A stretch of 64,000 nucleotides of DNA. Origin: Candidatus Enterococcus leclercqii (GTDB lineage Bacteria > Bacillota > Bacilli > Lactobacillales > Enterococcaceae). Position 1 is the stretch's first letter. The number at the start of each line of letters is the position of its first letter. The notes below the pieces were generated by a model. That model was not told the origin of the DNA, ran no database searches, and worked only from the letters and a program-made list of their open reading frames with translations. Positions 25,724-35,439 of the stretch are shown piece after piece. The stretch spans positions 62,001 to 126,000 of the forward strand of contig NZ_MAEH01000012.1 in the NCBI RefSeq assembly GCF_009933135.1, written 5' to 3'. The translations under genes and the position numbers were made by a program.

Positions 25724-26521
25724 TTAAATCGGCCGGCTTTTTAACCAGTCATTAATAGCTGTGGCCACCGAATCCGGCTGAGCCAAATAGAGCGCATGGT
25801 GTCCTTTTATAAGACACAGCTTAGTCTTTTCTCCGGCGTACTCAGAATCTCGGTACTCCTGTTCTCTAAAAGGCTGAGCAAATAGTAGTATTGGCGGTAG
25901 AGAAGTTGTGGCTTTGGCAATGGCGCTAATTTCCCTTAAATTTTGCTCAGAAGCCAGATATTCGGAAAAAATCGTTGTGCCTTCAGAAAATGCCCTCTCT
26001 GACGCTTCCAATAATTGTTCCTCTTGCGGTGTTAACTCCTGATCCTTTGTTGCCTCATAACGCTCTTCCGGGGTCATTTCTGCAAGCCACTCATTTGCTT
26101 TTTGATAACTCGAAGTAGTGAAAAATTCTACGGCTTTGACAGTGGTTGGTTCATTTAAAATCAATCCTGTGACCTGATCAGGATAACTTAGAGCATATGC
26201 CAATGAAATTGGGCCATTAGCGGAATGTGCAAAGAAAAGAATCAGGCCCTCATGCAAAGTACGAATCAATTCATGCAGTTCAGCGACAATATTCTGCCAA
26301 GTTCGGGGTGCCGAAGTCTCATCACTTCTGGCAACACCCAAGCGATCAATGAATAATTTTGAAAAAGTACTATCGGTTCTCCTAGCAATATTCTTCAATT
26401 CCAAGTAATTATTCGTCGTGCCAAAGCCAGCCATAAAAACCAGCAGCGGTCGGCCACTTTCCCCCTTTTGTAAAACATACGACATTCGGTCATGCATTCC
26501 TTCGAAAAATTTCAACTTCAT
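25724..26521 (-). CDS. Alpha/beta hydrolase
   Basis: The 265-aa product has the alpha/beta hydrolase layout: an oxyanion-side VFMAGFG, the nucleophile Ser in FAHSANGP (a GxSxxG variant with Ala first), NEPTTV after it, and the catalytic His in KGHHALY near the C-terminus. Substrate unknown. The start is uncertain: the ATG at 26521 has GGGGA eight bases upstream, while the open frame extends to a TTG at 26608 without a ribosome site. It is a single gene between tRNA-Thr and upp. Confidence 0.82.
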   Translation of the reverse strand: MKLKFFEGMHDRMSYVLQKGESGRPLLVFMAGFGTTNNYLELKNIARRTDSTFSKLFIDRLGVARSDETSAPRTWQNIVAELHELIRTLHEGLILFFAHSANGPISLAYALSYPDQVTGLILNEPTTVKAVEFFTTSSYQKANEWLAEMTPEERYEATKDQELTPQEEQLLEASERAFSEGTTIFSEYLASEQNLREISAIAKATTSLPPILLFAQPFREQEYRDSEYAGEKTKLCLIKGHHALYLAQPDSVATAINDWLKSRPI

Positions 26522-26686
26522 CACTCTAGTCCCCAATACTTTTTCAGTCATTTTTTCAACAGGGTAGCAGCATAAGTAAGTTGTTCCAATTTCAACGGTC
26601 AGATTCAAGAACCATTTTCTTTTACCCTTAAAAAAAAGCCGATTGGAAAATTTCCCCTCGGCTTTCTATCATTAATTTTCCGGCGT

Positions 26687-27316
26687 TTACTTCGTACCGA
26701 ACAAACGGTCACCGGCATCCCCGAGACCTGGCACGATATAGCCGTGTTCATTCAGGTGATCGTCCAAGGCAGCCGTGTAGATATCAATGTCCGGATGAGC
26801 GTCTTGCAATGCTTTAACACCTTCAGGAGCGGCTACTAAACAGACGAATTTAATGTTTGAAGCACCCCGTTGCTTCAATGAATCAATGGCCATAATTGCA
26901 GAGCCACCAGTAGCCAGCATAGGATCCACTACAAAAAGCTGACGGCTAGCGATATCATCTGGCATCTTGAAGAAGTACTCATGAGGTTCCAATGTTTCTT
27001 CATCCCGATACATACCGATATGGCCCACTTTAGCAGCAGGAATCAATTCCAAAATTCCATCCACCATTCCGATACCGGCACGCAAGATTGGCACCACAGC
27101 AACTTTTTTACCGGAAAGCATTTTTTGGGTAGAGCGGCCAATCGGTGTTTCGATTTCAACGTCCTCCAGTGGCATGTCTCGTGAAACTTCATAAGCCATC
27201 AGCATGGCGATTTCATCGACTACCTCGCGAAATACTTTAGTTCCGGTGTTTTTATCCCGAATGATGGTCAGTTTGTGTTGGATCAACGGATGGTCGATCA
27301 CTTGAAATTTGCCCAT
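26687..27316 (-). CDS. upp: Uracil phosphoribosyltransferase
   Basis: Upp salvages uracil to UMP with PRPP. The 209-aa product has the start [17 protein letters not shown], the PRPP loop [10 protein letters not shown] and the C-terminal uracil-binding [16 protein letters not shown] stands 8 bases before the ATG at 27316. In many Firmicutes upp follows glyA directly; here an ABC exporter pair has been placed between them. It has its own promoter at 27385-27413. Confidence 0.97.
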   Translation of the reverse strand: MGKFQVIDHPLIQHKLTIIRDKNTGTKVFREVVDEIAMLMAYEVSRDMPLEDVEIETPIGRSTQKMLSGKKVAVVPILRAGIGMVDGILELIPAAKVGHIGMYRDEETLEPHEYFFKMPDDIASRQLFVVDPMLATGGSAIMAIDSLKQRGASNIKFVCLVAAPEGVKALQDAHPDIDIYTAALDDHLNEHGYIVPGLGDAGDRLFGTK

Positions 27317-27384
27317 TACGTACACTCCTTGATTGTCACCTTGCATCGGAAAAGCTTCCCGATCCACTGGCGCAGTTTTCTTTT

Positions 27385-27413
27385 ATTGTAATGCAAGATA
27401 TCGATTCTCACAA
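27385..27413 (-). promoter_or_regulatory. upp promoter
   Basis: -35 TTGTGA (27408-27413), a 17-base spacer and -10 TACAAT (27385-27390) on the minus strand. Confidence 0.65.
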
Positions 27414-27481
27414 CTGACAAAGTGAATTGCTGAAAATATCTTCTTTTTTTGAAGATTCCAACAACAATTTGCATTCATCTG

Positions 27482-27525
27482 CTAAACAAGAAACTCCCGC
27501 CGTTATGGGGGAGTTTCTTGTTTAG
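27482..27525. terminator. Terminator overlapping the ABC permease stop codon
   Basis: CTAAACAAGAAACTCCC pairs with GGGAGTTTCTTGTTTAG around GCCGTTATGG. The stem contains the permease stop codon (27522-27524). It is symmetric and may act both ways. Confidence 0.85.
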
Positions 27526-29195
27526 CGAAATTTTTTGGGTCCAATTTTTTGAGGACCTTCGCCTTTATTTAAAGAAATTCGTCGCTGCCAGTCCAGTGTG
27601 TCCAGCTTGTCCCAAAATTGTTTTTTGAAGTAAACAATCACGCCGCCACAGATCAACAGCAGTCCGCCTACTACTAAAATATTCAGTGGTACAAAAGGTA
27701 GCGATAGCGCCGCAACTGCATACACACCAATAGCAATAAATCCTAAAAAGATTCCCAAAAACATCACGATTACCATTAGCCAAGTCCCACCGCCACGTTG
27801 AAAAAGCTGTGTGACACTGGTCCAGTTAGTCAAAAGCAGTCGATGATCTCTGGCAAAATAAAACAGACTCATTACAAAACTGCCCACTAAAGTGCCCAAA
27901 ATTAATGAGATAATCAACAGTGGTGACAGCTTGAACATCACGCCACCTACCACCGCCATCAAAATTGCAATCACTGCTTGGATCAGATAACCTACGAGAA
28001 ATTTTTGCTTCAAATAGTCTTTCTTAGAGATAGGCAGCGTATTGATAAAGTCATAATTTTCTCGGTCTAAAGAAATGATATTAGCCACAAAAGACGTCGG
28101 ATTGGAAGACAGAAAAGACAATAACAAGCCTGCAGCAAACGCCACCCCAGCTAATTGAGCAGGCAAACCGTCTGTCAGGGTACTGCGAACCGCTCCGCCA
28201 GAAGAGATCAACATCACCAGCGGCATCATGACCGAGCTGGATAGCACCTGCATTGCCAGATTTGGATCTTTGATTAATTGGAGGTTATAGGCCCGCAGCA
28301 ATTGATTCAGGCTTTGACCGTCTTTGCGTTTGCGCTTGACCACTGCTTGGGCAGTCGAAATCTCAGTCAATTGTTCATAGAGTTTAGGCAAGAAAAACAC
28401 TTTGATGACCAGAGCCAAAATCAAAAAGACACCAATCAAGATTGCCCATCCCAAAAGTCCTTGCAGCGAAAATGGACGATTCATGGCCCAATAGACTGGC
28501 AAAAACGGCACCAGTGCCCCTCGATCCGGCAAAGCTTCCGAGGCTTCTGAATAGTCCACATGACCAGAGTTTTGCATCACGAGTACACCCACAACCGCAA
28601 TTCCAGTCGACAAAACCATCAAACCCGTCGTCATCAGCTTCTTATGCTTTTGAAACAGCTTGGTCCGGGTCAAACCCAATACAATCAAGGCACACAAGAA
28701 CAACATGACGCCTAAAAATAGTAGAAAGCCCACGATTCCCAAAACGGCGGCTAGCACAATCATGCTGCCAGATTGCCATGCCGTTAGTGCAAACAACACC
28801 AACAACGGCAACACAAAAGGTACTACTGTCAGCATAACGACCAGGATTTTTGAAAGAAAAATTTCCGCCTGCTGAAACGGCAGCGGCAAGTAAGCTCCCA
28901 GATCCTTGCTTTCAAAAAAGACATTGTAGATTACCGAAATTCCCTGGGACAAGGCCAAGATTCCGAAAAGACCGACATACATCGTAAAATAACCCGGCAT
29001 ACGAGAAAAATCAGTCAAAAAGAGGATTCCCCCGTATAACACTGTAAACAAAGCTGCCAGAAAGACAAACTGCAAAACTAGCGAGCGGGTCAATTTAGCC
29101 CCGCTTTTTCCTTTTTTGCGAGCCTTCTCGGTATATTGAGGATTGGCATAACGCAGCGATGTACGAATCAATGCCCCCAATTTTTGTCTATTCAT
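27522..29195 (-). CDS. ABC exporter permease subunit
   Basis: The 557-aa product has about twelve predicted membrane helices and a conserved cytoplasmic segment in the middle (SLNQLLRAYNLQLIKDPNLAMQVL). This matches the large single-chain permeases paired with an ABC-2/CcmA-type ATPase in Firmicutes, whose substrates are mostly unknown. The ATG at 29195 follows GGAGG by nine bases and overlaps the ATPase gene by eight bases. The terminator hairpin overlaps the stop codon. Confidence 0.87.
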   Translation of the reverse strand: MNRQKLGALIRTSLRYANPQYTEKARKKGKSGAKLTRSLVLQFVFLAALFTVLYGGILFLTDFSRMPGYFTMYVGLFGILALSQGISVIYNVFFESKDLGAYLPLPFQQAEIFLSKILVVMLTVVPFVLPLLVLFALTAWQSGSMIVLAAVLGIVGFLLFLGVMLFLCALIVLGLTRTKLFQKHKKLMTTGLMVLSTGIAVVGVLVMQNSGHVDYSEASEALPDRGALVPFLPVYWAMNRPFSLQGLLGWAILIGVFLILALVIKVFFLPKLYEQLTEISTAQAVVKRKRKDGQSLNQLLRAYNLQLIKDPNLAMQVLSSSVMMPLVMLISSGGAVRSTLTDGLPAQLAGVAFAAGLLLSFLSSNPTSFVANIISLDRENYDFINTLPISKKDYLKQKFLVGYLIQAVIAILMAVVGGVMFKLSPLLIISLILGTLVGSFVMSLFYFARDHRLLLTNWTSVTQLFQRGGGTWLMVIVMFLGIFLGFIAIGVYAVAALSLPFVPLNILVVGGLLLICGGVIVYFKKQFWDKLDTLDWQRRISLNKGEGPQKIGPKKFR

Positions 29196-29952
29196 GGGCC
29201 TCACCCTCCAATCTTGCTAAGGTGTTGCCATCTGATTGCCGGCCGGCCATCTTCAAATAGATTGCTTCCAGTGATTCCCCCGGTGATTGCGCCAACAAGT
29301 CATCAGTATTGCCATTGTAAATCAACTCGCCTTTTTTCAAAATCGCCAGTTCATCACACAACTGTTGTGCGGTATCCAAAACGTGAGTCGAAAAAATCAC
29401 CGTATTGCCCCGTGCCGCATGCCGCTTCATCATCTCTTTCAAATCATAAGCAGCTTGTGGATCAAGTCCGGTCATAGGCTCGTCTAACACCCAAATATCC
29501 GGATCTGGCAACAAGGCGCCAATCAAAACCGCCTTTTGCCGCATCCCATGGGAAAAGCTACCAATAGCTTCTTCTTGGTGCGACAACATATCAAACAAGC
29601 CTGCCAGTTCCTCTAAACGCTCTTTTTTCTTGTCAGTTGGCAATTCATAGGCAGCCGCAATCAAATCCCAATACTCACCGGCAGACAACTGCAAAAACAA
29701 ATCTGGTGTATCCGGAACATAGCCAATCCGCTTTTTAATCTCCAAACGATTGGCACTCAGCTCTTTGCCGTCGACAATGATTTTGCCGCTGGTGGGTTCA
29801 ATCACTGAAACCAAACTCTTGATGGTAGTGGATTTTCCGGCACCATTGTGTCCCAAAAAACCAAAAATTTCTCCGGTTTTAATCTGAAGGTCCAGCCGAT
29901 CCAAAGCTGTGTTGTTGCCATATTTTTTTGTCACTTGTTGAAATTCAATCAT
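29188..29952 (-). CDS. ABC exporter ATP-binding subunit
   Basis: The 254-aa product is an ABC ATPase of the CcmA/DrrA type: Walker A GHNGAGKST, Q-loop YVPDTPDLF, signature FSHGMRQK (a variant of LSGGQ), Walker B IWVLDEP and the H-loop in IFSTHVLD. The start at 29952 is supported by GGGGA four bases upstream. It is coupled to the permease downstream and probably powers export of an unknown substrate. Confidence 0.92.
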   Translation of the reverse strand: MIEFQQVTKKYGNNTALDRLDLQIKTGEIFGFLGHNGAGKSTTIKSLVSVIEPTSGKIIVDGKELSANRLEIKKRIGYVPDTPDLFLQLSAGEYWDLIAAAYELPTDKKKERLEELAGLFDMLSHQEEAIGSFSHGMRQKAVLIGALLPDPDIWVLDEPMTGLDPQAAYDLKEMMKRHAARGNTVIFSTHVLDTAQQLCDELAILKKGELIYNGNTDDLLAQSPGESLEAIYLKMAGRQSDGNTLARLEGEAHE

Positions 29953-30141
29953 GTTATCCCCACTTTCCTGTAGCCCAGTCATTATCTTGTAACAGCTGGG
30001 TTACAGCTCACTTTTCAAATTTCCATCATTGTACTCCCTTTGCATACCTCTGTCTATGTTGTCAGAAAATTTAAAATAAAAACCGCAGCCCATCTGGACT
30101 ACGGAATTCTTTGTCAGAACAATATTTATTGGGTAATAAAA

Positions 30142-31386
30142 TTACAAATTAGGATACAATGGATATTTTTCAGTCAGTGCTTTTACCTCAGAACGAACCT
30201 GATCCAAAGCTGCCTCGTCGTCACGTTCTCGCAAGGCCCGCACCACTAATTTGGCCACTTCAACTGCATCTTCTGTGCTGAAGCCGCGGCTGGTAATTGC
30301 TGGTGTCCCAACTCGAATACCACTCGTCTTGAATGGACTCAGTGATTCAAAAGGAATCGAATTTTTGTTGGCGGTGATGCTGACACTGTCCAAAATTGTT
30401 TCGGCTTCTTTGCCGTTCAGCCCAAAACCACGAACGTCAATCAAAAGCAGATGATTGTCAGTTGCTCCAGATACCAACCGGGCTTCTGGTGCCTGATTAA
30501 AGACACGGGCCATCGCTTGGGCATTGTCAATGACTTGTTGGGCATAGTCCTTGAATTCAGGAGCCAATGCTTCTTTAAAAGAAACAGCCTTCGCTGCAAT
30601 TACATGCTCCAAAGGTCCCCCTTGAATTCCCGGAAAGACCGCAGAATTGATTTTTTTAGCCAGTTCTTCGTTGTTAGTCAAGACCATCCCGCCCCGTGGT
30701 CCCCGTAATGTTTTGTGGGTAGTCGTGGTGGTGATGTCAGCATAAGGAACCGGTGATGGGTGCAGACCAGCAGCTACTAATCCAGCGATGTGGGCCATAT
30801 CCACCATCAATTTGGCACCGACTTCATCTGCAATCTCACGAAACTTCGCAAAATCGATGGTGCGGGAATACGCACTGGCACCGGCTACAATCAATTTTGG
30901 CTGATGCTTGCGGGCAAGGATTCGAACGACATCATAGTCGATAACTTCAGTGGTAGGATCGACCCCATAGCTGACAAAGTGATAGGTTTTACCAGAAAAG
31001 TTCACCGGTGAACCATGCGTCAGGTGTCCGCCAGCGGAAAGATCCATCCCCAACACAACGTCTCCTGCTTCGATTAAAGCCAGATAAGCCGCTGTATTCG
31101 CTTGAGAGCCGGAATGAGGCTGAACATTGACATATTTGGCACCAAAAAGTTCCTTGGCACGATCAATCGCTAGGTTTTCTACTACATCAATAAATTCACA
31201 ACCACCATAATAGCGGCGCCCCGGATAGCCTTCAGCATATTTATTGGTCAAGACACTGCCCTGTGCTGCCATGACCGCTTCAGAAACGATATTCTCAGAA
31301 GCAATCAGCTCCAAATTATTTTGCTGCCGGTTCAGCTCGAGATCCACAGCACGCCATAGATCCGGATCAAAATCACGATACGTCAT
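30142..31386 (-). CDS. glyA: Serine hydroxymethyltransferase
   Basis: GlyA interconverts serine and glycine and loads one-carbon units on tetrahydrofolate, the pool MetF later reduces for methionine synthesis. The 414-aa product is canonical: [17 protein letters not shown] near residue 48, the PLP lysine in [14 protein letters not shown] and NSIPFE near the C-terminus. AAGGGG precedes the start. A possible PurR box lies about 160 bases upstream. Confidence 0.98.
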   Translation of the reverse strand: MTYRDFDPDLWRAVDLELNRQQNNLELIASENIVSEAVMAAQGSVLTNKYAEGYPGRRYYGGCEFIDVVENLAIDRAKELFGAKYVNVQPHSGSQANTAAYLALIEAGDVVLGMDLSAGGHLTHGSPVNFSGKTYHFVSYGVDPTTEVIDYDVVRILARKHQPKLIVAGASAYSRTIDFAKFREIADEVGAKLMVDMAHIAGLVAAGLHPSPVPYADITTTTTHKTLRGPRGGMVLTNNEELAKKINSAVFPGIQGGPLEHVIAAKAVSFKEALAPEFKDYAQQVIDNAQAMARVFNQAPEARLVSGATDNHLLLIDVRGFGLNGKEAETILDSVSITANKNSIPFESLSPFKTSGIRVGTPAITSRGFSTEDAVEVAKLVVRALRERDDEAALDQVRSEVKALTEKYPLYPNL

Positions 31387-31961
31387 ACAAAAACACCCCT
31401 TCGCCTTATTTATAGCTCTAAAACATTTTTCAGCTTGCTGCGATTCTTCGTCTTTTGCCTACGAAAAAGCCGCAATGCCAATTTGAGAGTAGCAGAAGCA
31501 GGAAAACTCCGCAACCCAACCGCTTGTGAGCCACTGTTCTTTCCTTCAAAGCCGAACATTATGGCGATTCTTCTACTATTTAATGGCATTGTAACACAAA
31601 TAGCCGTATATTTTCTGTGAACTTTCAAAATAATTTGACTTTTTAAGTCCAGCCACTCAGAAGCTCTGCAATATAAAAAAGCGGCAAAATACCTTGCAGG
31701 CAAAAGAACTGGGGGAGGGGGAATGTCAGCTGCTTTCTTTACGGTAGTTGCGTTTTAAGCCACCTTCAACAACTGTTTCTTGGTAACAGCCTTTTTGAAC
31801 GCAGCTGCCTTGTTAGGCAAAGTACCGTTTTTTAGTCCCCATTGTCTTTACTGCTCGGCGTTTTACCGACTATCCGTCTGATTGGTGCTCCGGTATCTTT
31901 TTTGACACCAGAGCACCTTATTCTGATTTGTTACCAGTGATTAACGATTGCCAATCGACAA
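31387..31961. promoter_or_regulatory. glyA upstream region with possible PurBox
   Basis: AAAGCCGAACATT (31548-31560) matches the Gram-positive PurBox AWWWCCGAACWWT at all but one position; a weak partner CTGTTC lies upstream. glyA is a PurR target in Bacillus, so the site is plausible. A perfect-looking stem GGTGCTC-GGT/ACC-GAGCACC at 31885-31918 near the ROK gene end has no T run. No other gene was found in this stretch. Confidence 0.4.
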
Positions 31962-32849
31962 TTAGTCCCGCAAGGTTTTGTCTTGCAGCTCTTTGTGCAA
32001 TAATTCAAAGTTCAAGGCGGCTCCTAGTAAGTTGGCGTCATTTTGGAATTCACAATTGCGAATCACGGGCATGATTTCTTCGACCCGTTCTTCTGCCAAT
32101 GTTTTGTACAAACGACTACCCAACTCTTCCGGTAATTCAGCGCGGGCAGAGATGCCACCACCGATAATTACGACGTCTGGATCAATGGAAACCTGAATAT
32201 TGTACAAAACAGCTGCGATATTGTCATACATTTCCTTCAAAACCAGATCTGCAGTCTTATCACCGGCTTCTTGAAGTTCAAAGAGCGCCTTGCCATCAAT
32301 TTCTTTTTTAGTGATTTGTTCATACTGTAGTGCGGCTTTGACCCCAGTTCCCACTTGACTCAAGGTCCGATCGCCGCGCGGTTTCATCAAACCGAATTCA
32401 CCTCCGAAAAGGTGAGAGGCTTTGTAAAGTTTGCGGTCGATGAAGATCGCACCTCCCACACCGGTACCGATTACTACAAAGACAGCATTCTCAGCATCCT
32501 TTCCGGCCCCCATCTGAACTTCGGCGATGCCGGCACAGTTGGCATCATTTTCGATAGTCACAGGCAATCCCAAATGTTCTTCCAACTGATCGTAAATAGG
32601 TCGACCATGGATATATTCCACGGCACTGATACCATCAATCCGGCGAGCAGGTACGTTGACTGCCCCCGGTGCACTGATTGCCACGCCTTCAATTCCCTCG
32701 CCAAAGCCAGCGACTACTTTTTTCATTTCTGCCTTCATCTCATCGAAACTGGCAGGTGTTGTAAATTTGTCAGTGTGACTAATTTCACGATTTTCCCATA
32801 ATCCATATTTTACAGCTGAGCCGCCGATATCAAATACTGCTAATTTCAT
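31962..32849 (-). CDS. ROK family sugar kinase
   Basis: ROK kinases phosphorylate hexoses or N-acetyl amino sugars with ATP. The 295-aa product has the ATP loop DIGGSAVKYG (residues 6-15), the sugar-binding ENDANC, and GTGVGGA. The classical ROK zinc motif CxCGxxGC is absent: the matching region reads GGEFGLMKPRG, as in BglK-type beta-glucoside kinases. It is monocistronic. Its promoter region carries two CcpA-like sites and a perfect GGTCTAGACC palindrome that matches the nagB operators, so an amino-sugar role is possible. Confidence 0.88.
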   Translation of the reverse strand: MKLAVFDIGGSAVKYGLWENREISHTDKFTTPASFDEMKAEMKKVVAGFGEGIEGVAISAPGAVNVPARRIDGISAVEYIHGRPIYDQLEEHLGLPVTIENDANCAGIAEVQMGAGKDAENAVFVVIGTGVGGAIFIDRKLYKASHLFGGEFGLMKPRGDRTLSQVGTGVKAALQYEQITKKEIDGKALFELQEAGDKTADLVLKEMYDNIAAVLYNIQVSIDPDVVIIGGGISARAELPEELGSRLYKTLAEERVEEIMPVIRNCEFQNDANLLGAALNFELLHKELQDKTLRD

Positions 32850-32889
32850 AGTATTTCCTCCTAGAGATTGGTTGAGCAGCCAGTTTGCC

Positions 32890-32996
32890 TCGAAAACGTT
32901 TTATGCTAGAGGAAGTTGCTTCCCTCTTATGGATTGTTTCGAAGCCTGCCGCTGCCTTTTGCCTGCCTTCAGCAAAACGCTTACAGGTCTAGACCT
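32890..32996 (-). promoter_or_regulatory. ROK kinase control region: two cre-like sites and a NagR/DasR-like operator
   Basis: GAAAACGTTTT within 32890-32903 and GCAAAACGCTTACA (32972-32985) resemble CcpA cre sites (12-13 of 14 positions of TGNAANCGNTNNCA). AGGTCTAGACCT (32985-32996) is a perfect palindrome like the DasR/NagR consensus. A TACAAT -10 lies just beyond, near 33004-33009, which places the operator near the transcription start. Nothing else was found to 33358. Confidence 0.5.
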
Positions 32997-33358
32997 TGTT
33001 CTTATTGTATCACTTTTTAGCCGAAAATGAAGCCACCTTATCATGGGAAAAATAACAAATTTATCTAATGATTGATGTACAAACTCTTTTGGAGCTTCTT
33101 AGGGAATCTAACAGGCGTTTTTCCTCTTACAGAGTCATCACAACCAAATCCAAGAATTCAAAAGATCATATGCTTTCAAAAGCTTTGTGAACTATCTTAC
33201 TTTTTGATTACGCTTTCATTTCGATTGTGCTATCATTAGAAGATAGAAAGAAACTTCTAGTTTGCCTTTGTCTCTTTTTCTTATTCTCCGATAATGTGAA
33301 ATCCATCTGTGATTGTTGCCATTTACGCTATCTGCTGCTGTGCAAAAGAAGGAATATC

Positions 33359-33931
33359 ATGAAATATCCGATCCAACGCTTCATCGAACATAATTTGACA
33401 GTTTCTGCGACCCACTTTTATCACGAGACCCGCTGGAACGAAGCGCTGATTCTTGAATGGAGGCAGGCTCATACGCCGGTCAATGAACTACCCATTGCTC
33501 TTTTGGAAGATCTACACCAATACAGCAGTCAGCAGTCGGACCTGCTCACTATACTGAATAAGCTACAGCACTACCAACAAGAGTATTGGGAGGAAGTGAC
33601 CCTCCATCGCAACAATTTTTGTCGAATTCCCAATAAAAATCAGCTGCTTTATGATCTCCGGCAGCATACCTCGGAAAACGATCAGCCGGCGTTGGTTCAA
33701 AGGATCACGAAAGCTTTAGATGAACGGGTCTTCAAAGATACATTTACTGTTGCTTGTGATTGGGACCACCGAGTGATTTCTTATGTACAGCAGCACTGCA
33801 ACACTTTGCCAACGATTCTTTACAGTTTTAGAGTCAAACTTCTCCAGTTGCCAAATGGAGAGAACTATCCTGTCTATCGCTATCTAGGACACGAGCTGCA
33901 AGAACCCCGCTTTCGTTCATTGCTGCAATAA
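33359..33931 (+). CDS. Hypothetical protein, 190 aa
   Basis: I do not recognise this family. The product is soluble and rich in Gln, His and Leu, with long predicted helices in the first 110 residues and a likely alpha/beta end. There is no signal peptide or membrane segment. The ATG at 33359 follows AAGGAATATC, a fair ribosome site; the open frame extends to 33227 without one. It is followed by a strong terminator. Confidence 0.7.
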   Translation: MKYPIQRFIEHNLTVSATHFYHETRWNEALILEWRQAHTPVNELPIALLEDLHQYSSQQSDLLTILNKLQHYQQEYWEEVTLHRNNFCRIPNKNQLLYDLRQHTSENDQPALVQRITKALDERVFKDTFTVACDWDHRVISYVQQHCNTLPTILYSFRVKLLQLPNGENYPVYRYLGHELQEPRFRSLLQ

Positions 33932-33941
33932 CTAGCTTAAC

Positions 33942-33994
33942 TAAAAAAATCGATAAACCCGACTCATTGAGATTTGGGTTTATCGGTTTTTTTA
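33942..33994. terminator. Bidirectional terminator
   Basis: CGATAAACCC (33951-33960) pairs with GGGTTTATCG (33976-33985), with A and T runs outside. It serves the hypothetical gene and aroF. Confidence 0.9.
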
Positions 33995-34056
33995 GTTACT
34001 TTTCGCGTTTTCTAAAAGAAAGAAGCTTCATTAATAGCTTATCAAAAATCATTTCT

Positions 34057-35085
34057 CTAAGCGTTGGCGTGAATCCAGCGGACCAGTTGTTCTGTTTTCT
34101 CCCAACCTAAGCAAGGGTCGGTAATGGATTGTCCGAAGACTTGTCCATCTGGTTCTTGACGGCCATCTTCCAAGTAGCTTTCAATCATGAATCCGCGGAC
34201 CATAGTCTTTAAGTCAGCTTGACAGTCGCGATTGTTCATCGTTTCTTTGACAATTCGAACCTGTTGCTCCCATTGTTTTCCAGAATTGTCATGGTTGGTA
34301 TCGACAACGATGAAAGGATTTTTGAAAGTCCCCTTCTTATACATGTCAGCAACGGCCATCAAATCTTCATAATGGTAGTTGGGTACATTTTTTCCCGCCT
34401 CGTTCAATGCTCCCCGCAAGACTACATGAGCCAGTGGATTCGAACTAGACTCCACTTCGGCGCCATTGTAGATGAACTCCTGCTTTTGTTGTGCCGCATA
34501 TAGCGAATTGAACATCACTGTCAAATTGCCGCTGGTTGGATTTTTCATCCCTGTTGGCTGATCGATGCCTGAAGCTACAAACCGGTGTTGTTGATCCTCC
34601 ACCGAACGTGCCCCCACCGCCACATAACTCACCAGATCTTCCACCAGCTCCAGATTTTCCGGGTAAAGCATTTCATCAGCAGTTGTCAGCCCCGTTTCGG
34701 TAATGACTCTTTTATGCAATTTACGAACAGCCAGAATGCCTCGAATCAGATTGGACCCTTCATCCAACTTTTGCTGATGCAACAATCCTTTGTACCCATC
34801 GCCGTTGGTCCGCGGCTTGTTGGTATAAATACGAGGAACCATGAAGACCTTATCAGCGACTTCCGTCTGTAATTGGGCCAAACGACGGACATATTCCATC
34901 ACAGCTTCTTCATCGTGGGCAGAACACGGCCCAATCACCAAAAGGATACGCTGGTCCTCACCCGTGATAATTTTCTCCAATTCGGCATCCCGGGCAGCCT
35001 TTTTGGCAGCCACCTCCGGATCCAATTTTGTAACCGCCTTTACCGTCTCTGTATTGATACGCTGACTCAATTGTTTGAAACTCAT
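34057..35085 (-). CDS. aroF: 3-deoxy-7-phosphoheptulonate synthase (DAHP synthase), AroF/G/H type
   Basis: DAHP synthase joins phosphoenolpyruvate and erythrose-4-phosphate, the entry to aromatic amino acids. The 342-aa product is the type I-alpha form: VIGPCSAHD, PRTNGDGYKGLLHQ, GARSVEDQQHR, DTNHDNSGK and ESYLEDG. I chose the ATG at 35085 (MSFKQLSQRI) because GGGGGA lies upstream and known enzymes begin here. The frame stays open to a GTG at 35205 that has GAGG five bases upstream and lies inside the 114-bp repeat, so a 40-residue longer form is conceivable. A Phe-type T-box controls it. Confidence 0.93.
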   Translation of the reverse strand: MSFKQLSQRINTETVKAVTKLDPEVAAKKAARDAELEKIITGEDQRILLVIGPCSAHDEEAVMEYVRRLAQLQTEVADKVFMVPRIYTNKPRTNGDGYKGLLHQQKLDEGSNLIRGILAVRKLHKRVITETGLTTADEMLYPENLELVEDLVSYVAVGARSVEDQQHRFVASGIDQPTGMKNPTSGNLTVMFNSLYAAQQKQEFIYNGAEVESSSNPLAHVVLRGALNEAGKNVPNYHYEDLMAVADMYKKGTFKNPFIVVDTNHDNSGKQWEQQVRIVKETMNNRDCQADLKTMVRGFMIESYLEDGRQEPDGQVFGQSITDPCLGWEKTEQLVRWIHANA

Positions 35086-35106
35086 TTTAAATTCCCCCAA
35101 TTTGAA

Positions 35107-35342
35107 GTTTTTCGGTGCTTTAGTTTTTAGTGTAGATTTTCTGTTTTCAAAAAGAACTTTTGAAAACGTCCGCTTTGAGTGACGGCGCGGATCTTGTTTA
35201 GACACCTGGCCTCAAAACTTGTTTTTCGGTGCTTTAGTTTTTAGTGTAGATTTTCTGTTTTCAAAAAGGACTCTTGAAAACATCTGCTTTGAGTGACGGC
35301 GCGGATCTTGTTTAGACACCTGGCCTCAAAACTTGTTTTTCG
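35107..35342. repeat. Tandem 114-bp duplication in the aroF leader
   Basis: Units at 35107-35220 and 35221-35334 differ at only four positions, all transitions; the first bases of a third begin at 35335 (GTTTTTCGGT). The period of 114 is a multiple of three. On the minus strand each unit carries GAGG-N5-GTG and stays open. Each also has a hairpin built on GTTTTCAAAA and TTTTGAAAAC. Confidence 0.93.
35212..35319 (-). CDS. Possible 35-aa leader peptide ahead of aroF
   Basis: The upstream repeat unit encodes a 35-residue frame starting GTG (35317-35319) after GAGG, beginning MSKQDPRRHSKQ. It is very basic and ends KNKF. Its TGA (35212-35214) lies just before the GTG of the second unit at 35205, whose GAGG overlaps it. 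That layout would couple translation to an extended aroF start. It may equally be a by-product of the duplication; there is no independent proof that it is made. Confidence 0.3.
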   Translation of the reverse strand: MSKQDPRRHSKQMFSRVLFENRKSTLKTKAPKNKF

Positions 35343-35439
35343 GTACTTTCATTTTGGAAAATTCCTATCCTTGAGTACATTCACACCTGCCTTCTTGGCA
35401 CAAATAGCAGCAACCGCTATTCCTCCAAGAACGATAAAA

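Noticed and set aside
27522-29952. ABC pair as a bacitracin or lantibiotic resistance exporter
   Set aside because: The permease is a twelve-helix single chain without the large extracellular domain of BceB; only a general exporter call is justified.
31719-31756. GGGGGAGGGGGA followed by an ATG and an 11-codon frame
   Set aside because: Too short and G-rich by chance; no promoter or conservation can be shown.
31885-31918. Stem-loop downstream of the ROK gene as an intrinsic terminator
   Set aside because: The stem is good but no T run follows on either strand.
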